The position numbers and the translations under genes were made by a program. Shown here in pieces: positions 39,735 through 50,999 of a stretch of 64,000 nt of DNA. Where the stretch lies: NCBI GenBank assembly GCA_030340625.1, contig JAOPHQ010002021.1:10001-74000 (forward strand), given 5' to 3'. Below the pieces are notes generated by a model. That model was given only the letters and a program-made list of their open reading frames with translations, was not told the origin of the DNA and did no database searches. The stretch's first letter is position 1; each line of letters opens with the position of its first letter. The DNA is from Merluccius polli (lineage: Eukaryota; Chordata; Actinopteri; Gadiformes; Merlucciidae).

Positions 39735-40226
39735 TTAACGAGCTTTACAAACAAAAGGATAAACAGCATTGCATCGCTGGTCATTCCATTTAGATGGAAG
39801 ATTAAAGTTGATCTGGACACAACCTTCTGGTCCAAAATAGTTGTTAGGCTCTCCCTTATGCCAAGCATAGAAGTCTCTCCGGGAACCGTCGCTCCACATC
39901 CAGCTGCTGTCTTTATGAGTATCACTGAATCCAATCCAATGTTTCCCGTTGGTTGGATCAAAGTTCTCAATCAGCTTGACAACAAAGTTATTTTCATCTT
40001 CGTTATGGATGGAGACCAGGTTTGCGCCCAAAGACAGGCAGTGGAGCTCCGCATCAGCCCAGGTCATTCCGGTATCAACATACTTGTAGAAGTGGCCATC
40101 ATGGTTGAACCAGCACATCGGACAGGAGCCGCACTGGAGCTTCAGGTCAGTTGAAGACTGGGAAAGCGGGCCTGCCAGGGCGAGGGCGTGCAGCAGGCCA
40201 CAAAGGACAATGCAGCGGAGGTACAT
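39735..40226 (-). CDS. Secreted single-exon C-type lectin 1
   Basis: 163 residues without an intron. A signal peptide is predicted at 1-19 (MYLRCIVLCGLLHALALAG). The C-type lectin domain runs from about C32 to the end. Cysteines are C32, C35, C38, C63, C136, C152 and C160. WIGF is at 97-100, EPN at 126-128 (mannose-type site), E134 before C136, and WND at 147-149, so the Ca2+/sugar site is complete. It probably binds mannose-like glycans outside the cell as a soluble, possibly immune lectin. No membrane segment, coiled coil or second domain. It resembles fish type II antifreeze-like lectins in fold, but has too few cysteines for one. The first ATG has a good leader, and a TATA-like box lies about 70 nt upstream. 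Confidence 0.9.
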   Translation of the reverse strand: MYLRCIVLCGLLHALALAGPLSQSSTDLKLQCGSCPMCWFNHDGHFYKYVDTGMTWADAELHCLSLGANLVSIHNEDENNFVVKLIENFDPTNGKHWIGFSDTHKDSSWMWSDGSRRDFYAWHKGEPNNYFGPEGCVQINFNLPSKWNDQRCNAVYPFVCKAR

Positions 40227-40785
40227 GGCTGGACTCTTTCACTCTCTATTGAGCTCAGTCTGGAAATGTGTGAACAGGTAGTGAGGATGGCTCTCTTTTT
40301 ATTTGCTTGATGAAGGACATCTGCATGATGCAATGGATCACATGTAGTCTTCTAACCGGACATCATCGCATCATATCCTTACTGTAATAACATTCTAATG
40401 CAAACAGCAAGACAAACGTATCCAGCAGTGCCAGCACAGACATCAGATGTCACATGAAACCTGGAATTGAGTCGGCTTTGAATAAAACTTAATAAGTAGT
40501 GTAATAGAAGTAATGCTGCTTGAGGACATATGCGCCGAGGCAGACTCCACTTTGAGGGTGAACATGGGAAAGATATTGCTTTTATGTTATCGTTTTCATT
40601 TTTTAAGACAGATAAATAAGAACATTCTAGAAAAAAGTTGGTTGAAAAAGTTGGACAACTTGTGACAATTTACAAAATACAAATCCTACCCAGTAGTCTG
40701 TTCACATTTCTGTATCTATATTTCATGTTTCTGTTATACACAGAGAAATATGTATGGTCTTTATTATTATTATTATTAATATTAA
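40227..40785 (-). promoter_or_regulatory. Promoter and 5' leader of lectin 1
   Basis: On the - strand a TATA-like AAATAAAAAG (40295-40304) lies about 70 nt before the ATG, and the leader ends AGAGTCCAGCC|ATG. The same sequence stands before lectins 2-5 (TATA-like at 45667-45676 for lectin 2) and, inverted, at 41630-42173. The region ends at an ATT microsatellite. No transcription start can be proved from sequence. Confidence 0.6.
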
Positions 40786-41629
40786 AGCAAAATAGATAGA
40801 AAAATTGGGATTGATACAAGCGGCTCCCTTGTAGCCCTCATCCACTGCCTTCATGGTCAACAAGTACTCATTCCAGCTTCGATAAAAAGCCAAATCCAAG
40901 CGACTTACAAGAAGTACATTTGTAATTAGAACGTAAAACAACAGTGTACAACAAGGATTTCAATAGAACAAGTTTCTAGGTGATAGAAAGTAGGCGATGC
41001 TGATAATCTGCACACAGTTGGCTTCGCTTCAATAGTACATTTGTGAAAAGTGCAGCTGGACTAAACGTTTAGTTTTTTTGTTTGCCCAATGAATACATAT
41101 ACGAAGGTGTTTTATTGAGAAACTTTGCCTATTTTAAAATGGTGTTCAGAATGATAACGAGACAGGTTGGTGGTATTGAAGGAAAAGTCTGGTGTTCTCA
41201 GATATTTATAATTTTTTAGTTGACATAATTTGCAATAGTTTGTGAGACTATTCTCTGTAAATAAAAGCATGGTTTAATTAAAAGTACTTATGTGACTTTG
41301 TAGCAGGGGTGGACTGAACATCGGGAGCACCGGGACAATTCCCGGCGGGCCGACCGATCTGTGGGCCGAGAAGGATTCATATGTTTTCAAAGTAGAATAA
41401 GGGAAAATTATGAAGCCATAGAATGACCACTGCTGGCACCCCTCTTCCGGCCTATTGGTCTATTCCTCTAGCCCCGTCCCTGGCCCCACCCCCCAAACTC
41501 ATACATGCTTGCTGCTACACCCTCGCCAGACAGAGAGAGAGAAAGACAGCGAGTGGCTGTTGGTTTGCGCGGGGGACTGAAGTTGTCGTTCATTGTCACT
41601 TTTAATAATAATTATAATTATAATAATTA

Positions 41630-42197
41630 TATATGTATGTGTGTACAACAGAAATATAAAATATAGATTCAGAAATACGAAAGAACAGACTACTGATTTG
41701 TGTTATTTAAATTGTCACAAGTTGTCCAACTTTCTCACAATGGTCAATACGCCAACCATTGTAAATGTGTTGATAATATTTAGAATGTTCTTATTTATCT
41801 GTCTTAAAAAATGAATATGAAAACGATAACATAAAAGCAATATCTTTCCCTTGTTCACCCTCAAAGTCTGCCTCGGCGCATATGTCCTAAAGCAGCATTA
41901 CTTCTATTACTGTTACACTACTTATTAGAAATTTGACTCAATTCCAGGTTTCATGTGACATCTGACGTATGTGCTGGCACTGCTGGATACGTTTGTCTTG
42001 CTGTTTGTATTAGAAAGTTATTATGGATATGATGCGATGAGGTCCGGTTAGAAGGCTCCATGTGATCCATTGCATCATGCAGATGTCCTTCATTAAGCAA
42101 ATAAAAAGAGAGCCATCCTCACTACCTGTTCACACATTTCCAGACGGAGCTTAATAGAGAAAAGAGTCCAGCCATGTACCTCCGCTGCAATGGGTAA
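41630..42197 (+). promoter_or_regulatory. Inverted orphan lectin promoter, unit 1, with MYLRCNG mini-ORF
   Basis: An inverted copy of the lectin 5' region including the TATA-like box. ATG 42174 opens MYLRCNG and stop (42195-42197). Downstream is A/T-rich DNA with several AATAAA motifs (from about 42203), which could end a short transcript. Confidence 0.82.
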
Positions 42198-43551
42198 AAC
42201 ACAATAAAACAAATAAAGTGAATAAAATAAAGTGGATTAATAAAATGTATACAAATATGATCAAATAAAAGCCTGTGTAAAAAGAGTACATTTAGGGACC
42301 CGAGCAGCAAATGGATATTCCCCTTAGGCCTATAGTAAAATAGGATCTTGGGACCACAAGTCAGCAGCTTAATAGACTGAAATGTGTTAAAAGAGTCAAT
42401 TACATCTAGAAAATCAGTAGATATTATTGAAAATTATGTTTTTAATCTCGCTAAAATGGAGTAGGCCTAATGGTTTTTACATTTTAACATTCGCCTCTTG
42501 CGTGTGTAGGCCTACCTTTTTTGGTGTAATGACCTACAAGTGTTAGGCTATGTTTTTTTTCTGGGGTGGCATAATGTCTGTCCTAACGCGGCTATAGTAG
42601 GACTGATGGATCCGATATTTAGATCGAGAGGGTTATAGGTTAGAGATGATTAAGTGTAGGTAGGCCTATTCGGTAAGAGATGGTTACGTTTCCGTGTTAG
42701 GTTAGTGGTGCTTAAATTTAGGGATTATATTAGAGATGGTTGGGATTTGGTAGTAGGTTAGAGATGGCAGATGGTTAAGTTAAGTTAGATATTAGGTGAG
42801 TTTTCTCTGGTTCAGGATGGTCTCACAAAGTAGCGAGCTCGGGAATCAATGTAACACAAGGTAGTATCATTTGGAGAGATTCAAAGTTGATTCAGATACA
42901 TAAAGTATAGTTGCGTGAACGAGAGAAGATGCAGACAGTTAACATGACCTGGCTCTTTGCTTAGAGCCGGGGAGCGCTTAATCTTGGGCGTAGGGGCCAG
43001 ATATCAATCGTCATCCTTGACAATAACAAGATATGCTGCCATAGCGCTTTTGGCAATAACATGAAGCAAATAGTTGTGTACAAGCCACATGTCAATATTT
43101 GCGAAAGGTGCAGCTGAAACAGATCAGAGCCAACTTTTAGGGCAGAGTTAACCATTTATTTTTTATTTAGATCATGAATGATGAAAACCCTTCAACACTT
43201 GAAATAACGAGCCCGTCTCCAGTGTATGGAGTTGAGTGTGGCTTCATTATATTAAAAAACGTTTTTTTACGGTCCACTACAATTCGTAACTTTTTGATTA
43301 TTCTACCACTACGCTAATTCATTCACTGCACTGAAAACACCCCCCCCCCCCACACACACACACACACGTGTTCTTGCGCTCTCTCTCATACCCACCAGTG
43401 TCTCCAGTAGTCCTCCACCAACTTACTTTTAATTTTCGCTGGACTGCATGGAGGCGGTTATTCGTGTCGGTCTTGGTGTGAAAGGTTTGAACGCGAATAT
43501 TCGTCAACGAATATTCCGCTTTTTCGTTTCGTCCTGGTGTGTAAAGGCCTT

Positions 43552-43620
43552 AAGGCCGCAGTATACTCGCCGTTCCCAAGCTGTCGCGCGACAATGTGAC
43601 GGCGAGTATACTGCGGCCTT
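43552..43620. repeat. 69-bp hairpin (22-bp perfect stem), unit 1
   Basis: AAGGCCGCAGTATACTCGCC and its exact inverse enclose a 25-nt loop that itself holds the palindrome GTCGCGCGAC. Copies lie at 48928-48996, 54388-54456 and 59780-59848. It is absent from unit 0, where GTAAAGGCCTTATG (34337) continues differently. Possibly a MITE. Confidence 0.85.
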
Positions 43621-45106
43621 TATCCCGGATTTCCACCGGGGACGTTAGCGTCGCGTGAGCGTCGCGCACTCCTGCACGGTGGCTCCAGACCCACGGGGCA
43701 TTGTCCCCATCTGGTGGCCAAACCAGTACGCTGCATCCCGGGGCGACGAAAGGACGAAAGGACTAAAGACGCACAGCTGTGTTCAATGAGCGCACGGCCA
43801 GGACTCGTCACAGCTGATTACCGACAATCAGCTGGCGCGCTAGGAGCTACCGGCCATTTTGGAGAGGAGAGTTACCAGGAGCAGTACGTGGCAGGTACGA
43901 GAGAGAGACAGAAACGGTATCCCGGAGTTAAAGAGCTGGAGAGAAACCCTTACGCAGCGCAGCCGAGGCTCGGCGCTGGGAACAGACTTTTTGACCGTGG
44001 TTCTGCGGAACGAGGAGACGGACTCCGGACAACCGACCCCTGGACTTTCGCCAGGGTTTCTGTTATCGTTTGTACAGACTCTTTTCATTTAGTGTGGGTG
44101 CAGAATTCCCCTGTTTTGTTTGCGCAGTTTTTAAAGCGCTATTTTTGTTGGAGTTTAAGAGTTTAATAAATCGCCTCTGTTTTCACGTATTTGCAACTGT
44201 CTCCGTGCACTTATTAAGCTGTGCCCCGCCGAAAGACTGGTACAACCTCTCAAGCTGTCACAACACGTGCTCACACACACACACACACACACTCTGTCAA
44301 TACTAGATGGCGTCACTACAGAACACACACACTCATACTGTTGATAAATGTAGACAGCGCTACTACAGTACACACAAACACACATACTTAATATTAGATG
44401 ACGCTACTACAGAGCACGCACAGTTAAACAGAAAATGTGTGTTTTATTGTCTTTTAAGGTGTGCTTGATGTCCCTGTTTTTACTGTTGTTATGTCGTCAT
44501 GAGCGCATATGAGGCAAAAATAATTTCCCAGGATTGTGATCAATAAAGTATCTATAACATCTCTAACCGAATATTTACATTTAATCATCTCTAACTGTTA
44601 GGAGTTGTGTCTGGTATGTCAATATGAACTTGGTATTATTCTTGATTATATTTGTGTGTTGGTAACTGTCAACTTCACTGGGTACCAAATCTTCATGTTT
44701 AGACTAAATGTGTGACCAAATGTGTAAATATTTAACAACCTGAATCAACCAGAAGTATTGTCATCACACACAGTACCCACTGCTTCTTTTGTTTTACCCA
44801 TTGCTCCTTGTTTTTCTTGGCCTCAATTGTTTCTGTAAATCACTTTGTAACTCACATTTAATAAGCTATATAGCTATATATAAGTCTGTTGATAATAATA
44901 ATTAGTTATTATAATTTAAGACTATTAGAAACAATGACAACTGAAAACATTCAGTTTGATCCCCCACTTGTTTGCAATAATCTCTAAATCCAATGTGAAA
45001 AGATACAATAAGTCCTCTTGATTGGTCATATTTTTATGGTTGTGGTTCAAATAAACATCAGTTGTTTTTTTACACACAAAAACCAATGTAGACTTCATGG
45101 ACAGCT

Positions 45107-45598
45107 TTAACGAGCTTTACAAACAAAAGGATAAACAGCATTGCATCGCTGGTCATTCCATTTAGATGGAAGATTAAAGTTGATCTGGACACAACCTTCT
45201 GGTCCAAAATAGTTGTTAGGCTCTCCCTTATGCCAAGCATAGAAGTCTCTCCGGGAACCGTCGCTCCACATCCAGCTGCTGTCTTTATGAGTATCACTGA
45301 ATCCAATCCAATGTTTCCCGTTGGTTGGATCAAAGTTCTCAATCAGCTTGACAACAAAGTTATTTTCATCTTCGTTATGGATGGAGACCAGGTTTGCGCC
45401 CAAAGACAGGCAGTGGAGCTCCGCATCAGCCCAGGTCATTCCGGTATCAACATACTTGTAGAAGTGGCCATCATGGTTGAACCAGCACATCGGACAGGAG
45501 CCGCACTGGAGCTTCAGGTCAGTTGAAGACTGGGAAAGCGGGCCTGCCAGGGCGAGGGCGTGCAGCAGGCCACAAAGGACAATGCAGCGGAGGTACAT
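45107..45598 (-). CDS. Secreted single-exon C-type lectin 2
   Basis: The protein is identical to lectin 1 (163 residues), and its surroundings are almost identical for several kb, so this is a recent duplicate or a converted copy. The sugar/Ca2+ site motifs EPN and WND are intact. Confidence 0.9.
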   Translation of the reverse strand: MYLRCIVLCGLLHALALAGPLSQSSTDLKLQCGSCPMCWFNHDGHFYKYVDTGMTWADAELHCLSLGANLVSIHNEDENNFVVKLIENFDPTNGKHWIGFSDTHKDSSWMWSDGSRRDFYAWHKGEPNNYFGPEGCVQINFNLPSKWNDQRCNAVYPFVCKAR

Positions 45599-47001
45599 GG
45601 CTGGACTCTTTCACTCTCTATTGAGCTCAGTCTGGAAATGTGTGAACAGGTAGTGAGGATGGCTCTCTTTTTATTTGCTTGATGAAGGACATCTGCATGA
45701 TGCAATGGATCACATGTAGTCTTCTAACCGGACATCATCGCATCATATCCTTACTGTAATAACATTCTAATGCAAACAGCAAGACAAACGTATCCAGCAG
45801 TGCCAGCACAGACATCAGATGTCACATGAAACCTGGAATTGAGTCGGCTTTGAATAAAACTTAATAAGTAGTGTAATAGAAGTAATGCTGCTTGAGGACA
45901 TATGTGCCGAGGCAGACTCCACTTTGAGGGTGAACATGGGAAAGATATTGCTTTTATGTTATCGTTTTCATTTTTTAAGACAGATAAATAAGAACATTCT
46001 AGAAAAAAGTTGGTTGAAAAAGTTGGACAACTTGTGACAATTTACAAAATACAAATCCTACCCAGTAGTCTGTTCACATTTCTGTATCTATATTTCATGT
46101 TTCTGTTATACACAGAGAAATATGTATGGTCTTTATTATTATTATTATTAATATTAAAGCAAAATAGATAGAAAAATTGGGATTGATACAAGCGGCTCCC
46201 TTGTAGCCCTCATCCACTGCCTTCATGGTCAACAAGTACTCATTCCAGCTTCGATAAAAAGCCAAATCCAAGCGACTTACAAGAAGTACATTTGTAATTA
46301 GAACGTAAAACAACAGTGTACAACAAGGATTTCAATAGAACAAGTTTCTAGGTGATAGAAAGTAGGCGATGCTGATAATCTGCACACAGTTGGCTTCGCT
46401 TCAATAGTACATTTGTGAAAAGTGCAGCTGGACTAAACGTTTAGTTTTTTTGTTTGCCCAATGAATACATATACGAAGGTGTTTTATTGAGAAACTTTGC
46501 CTATTTTAAAATGGTGTTCAGAATGATAACGAGACAGGTTGGTGGTATTGAAGGAAAAGTCTGGTGTTCTCAGATATTTATAATTTTTTAGTTGACATAA
46601 TTTGCAATAGTTTGTGAGACTATTCTCTGTAAATAAAAGCATGGTTTAATTAAAAGTACTTATGTGACTTTGTAGCAGGGGTGGACTGAACATCGGGAGC
46701 ACCGGGACAATTCCCGGCGGGCCGACCGATCTGTGGGCCGAGAAGGATTCATATGTTTTCAAAGTAGAATAAGGGAAAATTATGAAGCCATAGAATGACC
46801 ACTGCTGGCACCCCTCTTCCGGCCTATTGGTCTATTCCTCTAGCCCCGTCCCTGGCCCCACCCCCCAAACTCATACATGCTTGCTGCTACACCCTCGCCA
46901 GACAGAGAGAGAGAAAGACAGCGAGTGGCTGTTGGTTTGCGCGGGGGACTGAAGTTGTCGTTCATTGTCACTTTTAATAATAATTATAATTATAATAATT
47001 A

Positions 47002-47572
47002 TATATGTATGTGTGTACAACAGAAATATAAAATATAGATTCAGAAATACGAAAGAACAGACTACTGATTTGTGTTATTTAAATTGTCACAAGTTGTCCA
47101 ACTTTCTCACAATGGTCAATACGCCAACCATTGTAAATGTGTAGTTGATAATATTTAGAATGTTCTTATTTATCTGTCTTAAAAAATGAATATGAAAACG
47201 ATAACATAAAAGCAATATCTTTCCCTTGTTCACCCTCAAAGTCTGCCTCGGCGCATATGTCCTAAAGCAGCATTACTTCTATTACTGTTACACTACTTAT
47301 TAGAAATTTGACTCAATTCCAGGTTTCATGTGACATCTGACGTATGTGCTGGCACTGCTGGATACGTTTGTCTTGCTGTTTGTATTAGAAAGTTATTATG
47401 GATATGATGCGATGAGGTCCGGTTAGAAGGCTCCATGTGATCCATTGCATCATGCAGATGTCCTTCATTAAGCAAATAAAAAGAGAGCCATCCTCACTAC
47501 CTGTTCACACATTTCCAGACGGAGCTTAATAGAGAAAAGAGTCCAGCCATGTACCTCCGCTGCAATGGGTAA
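47002..47572 (+). promoter_or_regulatory. Inverted orphan lectin promoter, unit 2, with MYLRCNG mini-ORF
   Basis: Same structure as in unit 1. ATG at 47549, stop at 47570-47572. It differs from unit 1 by a few bases (AATGTGTAGTTGATAATATT for AATGTGTTGATAATATT). Confidence 0.82.
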
Positions 47573-48927
47573 AACACAATAAAACAAATAAAGTGAATAA
47601 AATAAAGTGGATTAATAAAATGTATACAAATATGATCAAATAAAAGCCTGTGTAAAAAGAGTACATTTAGGGACCCGAGCAGCAAATGGATAATCCCCTT
47701 AGGCCTATAGTAAAATAGGATCTTGGGACCACAAGTCAGCAGCTTAATAGACTGAAATGTGTTAAAAGAGTCAATTACATCTAGAAAATCAGTAGATATT
47801 ATTGAAAATTATGTTTTTAATCTCGCTAAAATGGAGTAGGCCTAATGGTTTTTACATTTTAACATTCGCCTCTTGCGTGTGTAGGCCTACCTTTTTTGGT
47901 GTAATGACCTACAAGTGTTAGGCTATGTTTTTTTTCTGGGGTGGCATAATGTCTGTCCTAGCTATAGTAGGACTGATGGATCCGATATTTAGATCGAGAG
48001 GGTTATAGGTTAGAGATGATTAAGTGTAGGTAGGCCTATTCGGTAAGAGATGGTTACGTTTCCGTGTTAGGTTAGTGGTGCTTAAATTTAGGGATTATAT
48101 TAGAGATGGTTGGGATTTGGTAGTAGGTTAGAGATGGCAGATGGGTAAGTTAAGTTAGATATTAGGTGAGTTTTCTCTGGTTCAGGATGGTCTCACAAAG
48201 TAGCGAGCTCGGGAATCAATGTAACACAAGGTAGTATCATTTGGAGAGATTCAAAGTTGATTCAGATACATAAAGTATAGTTGCGTGAACGAGAGAAGAT
48301 GCAGACAGTTAACATGACCTGGCTCTTTGCTTAGAGCCGGGGAGCGCTTAATCTTGGGCGTAGGGGCCAGATATCAATCGTCATCCTTGACAATAACAAG
48401 ATATGCTGCCATAGCGCTTTTGGCAATAACATGAAGCAAATAGTTGCGTACAAGCCACATGTCAATATTTGCGAAAGGTGCAGCTGAAACAGATCAGAGC
48501 CAACTTTTAGGGCAGAGTTAACCATTTATTTTTTATTTAGATCATGAATGATGAAAACCCTCCAACACTTGAAATAACGAGCCCGTCTCCAGTGTATGGA
48601 GTTGAGTGTGGCTTCATTATATTAAAAAACTTTTTTTTTTTACGGTCCACTACAATTCGTAACTTTTTGATTATTCTACCACTACGCTAATTCATTCACT
48701 GCACTGAAAACACCCCCCCCCCCCCCCACACACACACACACACGTGTTCTTGCGCTCTCTCTCATACCCACCAGTGTCTCCAGTTAGCCTCCACCAACTT
48801 ACTTTTAATTTTCGCTGGACTGCATGGAGGCGGTTATTCGTGTCGGTCTTGGTGTGAAAGGTTTGAACGCGAATATTCGTCAACGAATATTCCGCTTTTT
48901 CGTTTCGTCCTGGTGTGTAAAGGCCTT

Positions 48928-48996
48928 AAGGCCGCAGTATACTCGCCGTTCCCAAGCTGTCGCGCGACAATGTGACGGCGAGTATACTGCGGCCTT
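48928..48996. repeat. 69-bp hairpin, unit 2
   Basis: An exact stem like the one at 43552-43620. Confidence 0.85.
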
Positions 48997-50504
48997 TATC
49001 CGGATTTCCACCGGGGGACGTCAGCGGTCGCGTGAGCGCTCGCGCACTCCCTGCCCACGGTGGCTCCAGACCCACGGGGCATTGGCCCCCATCTTGTGGC
49101 CCAAACCAGTACGCTGCATCCCGGGGCGACCGAAAGGACGAAAGGACTAAAGACGCACAGCTGTGTTCAATGAGCGCACGGCCAGGACTCGTCACAGCTG
49201 ATTACCGTCAATCAGCTGGCGCGCTAGATTAAGAGGAGCTACCGGCCATTTTGGAGAGGAGAGTTACCAGGAGCAGTACGTGGCAGGTACGAGAGAGAGA
49301 CAGAAACGGTATCCCGGAGTTAAAGAGCTGGAGAGAAACCCTTACGCAGGCGCAGCCGAGGCTCGGCGCTGGGAACAGACTTTTTGACCGTGGTTCTGCG
49401 GAACGAGGAGACGGACTCCGGACAACCGACCCCTGGACTTTCGCCAGGGTTTCTGTTATCGTTTGTACAGACTCTTTTCATTTAGTGTGGGTGCAGAATT
49501 CCCCCTGTTTTGTTTGCGCAGTTTTTAAAGCGCTATTTTTGTTGGAGTTTAAGAAGTTTAATAAATCGCCTCTGTTTTACCTTGCAACTGTCTCCGTGCA
49601 CTTATTAAGCCTGTGCCCCGCCGAAAGACTGGTACAACCTCTCAAGCTGTCACAACACGTGCTCACACACACACACACACTCTGTCAATACTAGATGGCG
49701 TCCACTACAGAACACACACACTCATACTGTTGATAAATGTAGACAGCGCTACTACAGTACACACAAACACACATACTTAATATTAGATGACGCTACTACA
49801 GAGCACGCACAGTTAAACAGAACATGTGTTTTTGTCTTTTAAGGTGTGCTTGATGTCCCCTGTTTTTTACTGTTTATGTCATCATGAGCGCATATGAGGC
49901 AAAAATAATTTCCCAGGATTGTGATCAATAAATAAGGTATCTATCTATCTATAACATCTCTAACCGAATACCTACATTTAATCATCTCTAACTGTTAGGA
50001 GTTGTGTCTGGTATGTCAATATGAACTTGTTATTATTCTTGATTATATTTGTGTGTTGGTAATTGTCAACTTCACTGGGTACCAAATCTTCATGTTTAGA
50101 CTAAATGTGTGACCAAATGTGTAAATATTTAATAACCTGAATCAACCAGAAGCATTGTCATCACACACAGTACCCACTGCTTCTTTTGTTTTACCCATTG
50201 CTTCTTGTTTTTCTTGGCCTCAATTGTTTCTGTAAATCACTTTGTAACTCACATTTAATAAGCTATATATAGCTATTTATAAGTGTGTTGATAATAATAA
50301 TTAATTATTATAATTTAAGCCTATTAGAAACAATGACAACTGAAAACATTCTGTTTGATCCCCCACTTGTTTGCAATAATCTCTAAATCCAATGTGAAAA
50401 GAAACAATAAGTCCTCTTGATTGGTCATATTTTTATGGTTGTGGTTCAAATAAACATCAGTTGTTTTTCACACACACAAGCCAATGTACACTTTATGGAC
50501 AGCT

Positions 50505-50999
50505 TTAACGAGCTTTACAAACAAAACGATGAACACCATTGCATGGCGTATCATTCCATTTAGATGGAAGAGAAAATCTGTTGATCTCGACACAATCTTC
50601 TGGTCCACCATGGTTGTTAGGCTCTCCCTTATACCAAGCATAGAAGTCTCCCTGGGAACCGTCGCTCCACATCCAGCTGCCTTCTTTATGAGTATCACTA
50701 AATCCAATCCAATGTTTCCCGTTGGTTGGATCAAAGTTCTCAATCAGCTTGACAACAAAGTTATTTTCATCTTCGTTATGGATGGAGACCAGGTTTGCGC
50801 CCAAAGACAGGCAGTGGAGCTCCGCATCAGCCCAGGTCATTCCGGTATCAACATACTTGTAGAAGTGGCCATCATGGTTGAACCAGCACATCGGACAGGA
50901 GCCGCACTGGAGCTTCAGGTCAGTTGAAGGCTGGGAAAGCGGGCCTGCCAGGGCGAGGGCGTGCAGCAGGCCACAAAGGACAATGGAGCGGAGGTACAT
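50505..50999 (-). CDS. Secreted single-exon C-type lectin 3
   Basis: 164 residues. The first 105 residues match lectin 1 except C5S and S24P. The last 59 differ at about 15 positions and by one inserted residue (INRFSLPS for INFNLPS). EPN (126-128), EDC (134-136) and WND (148-150) are intact. EPNNHGGPEDCV is very close to the mannose-binding consensus. Same leader and promoter as lectin 1. Confidence 0.9.
   Translation of the reverse strand: MYLRSIVLCGLLHALALAGPLSQPSTDLKLQCGSCPMCWFNHDGHFYKYVDTGMTWADAELHCLSLGANLVSIHNEDENNFVVKLIENFDPTNGKHWIGFSDTHKEGSWMWSDGSQGDFYAWYKGEPNNHGGPEDCVEINRFSLPSKWNDTPCNGVHRFVCKAR

Larger units (their letters stand above)
39735..45106. repeat. Array unit 1 (5372 bp, counted from lectin stop to lectin stop)
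   Basis: Order: lectin 1 (-), its promoter, a spacer of about 0.85 kb, the inverted promoter copy (+), about 1.35 kb of A/T-rich DNA with GGTTAGAGATGG repeats, the 69-bp hairpin (43552-43620), the LTR-like block, and 3' flank. Near-identical to unit 2 over long stretches. Confidence 0.9.
45107..50504. repeat. Array unit 2 (5398 bp)
   Basis: Same order as unit 1. The stretch 49000-49640 has many single-base insertions against the sister units (for example GGGGCGACCGAAAGG for GGGGCGACGAAAGG), suggesting poor base quality there. Confidence 0.9.

Noticed and set aside
39858..40154. + strand ORFs opposite the lectins (also 45230, 50484, 55911 and 61314)
   Set aside because: They are antisense shadows of the lectin CDS; their conservation only follows the lectin sequence.
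39735..40226. Type II antifreeze protein
   Set aside because: The fold is shared, but there are only seven cysteines and the EPN/WND calcium-sugar site is complete, which points to an active lectin.
40723..40941. - strand ORF with AVDEGYKGAACINP, present in all units
   Set aside because: No family recognised. It overlaps a common fish repeat tail (AAGTCGCTTGGAT) and is conserved no more than the rest of the unit.
43714..44166. ORFs of 130-190 codons in the G+C-rich block of each unit (also 49251, 54432 and 59929)
   Set aside because: Frames differ between units through indels, no domain is visible, and the block looks like an LTR or promoter-like repeat.
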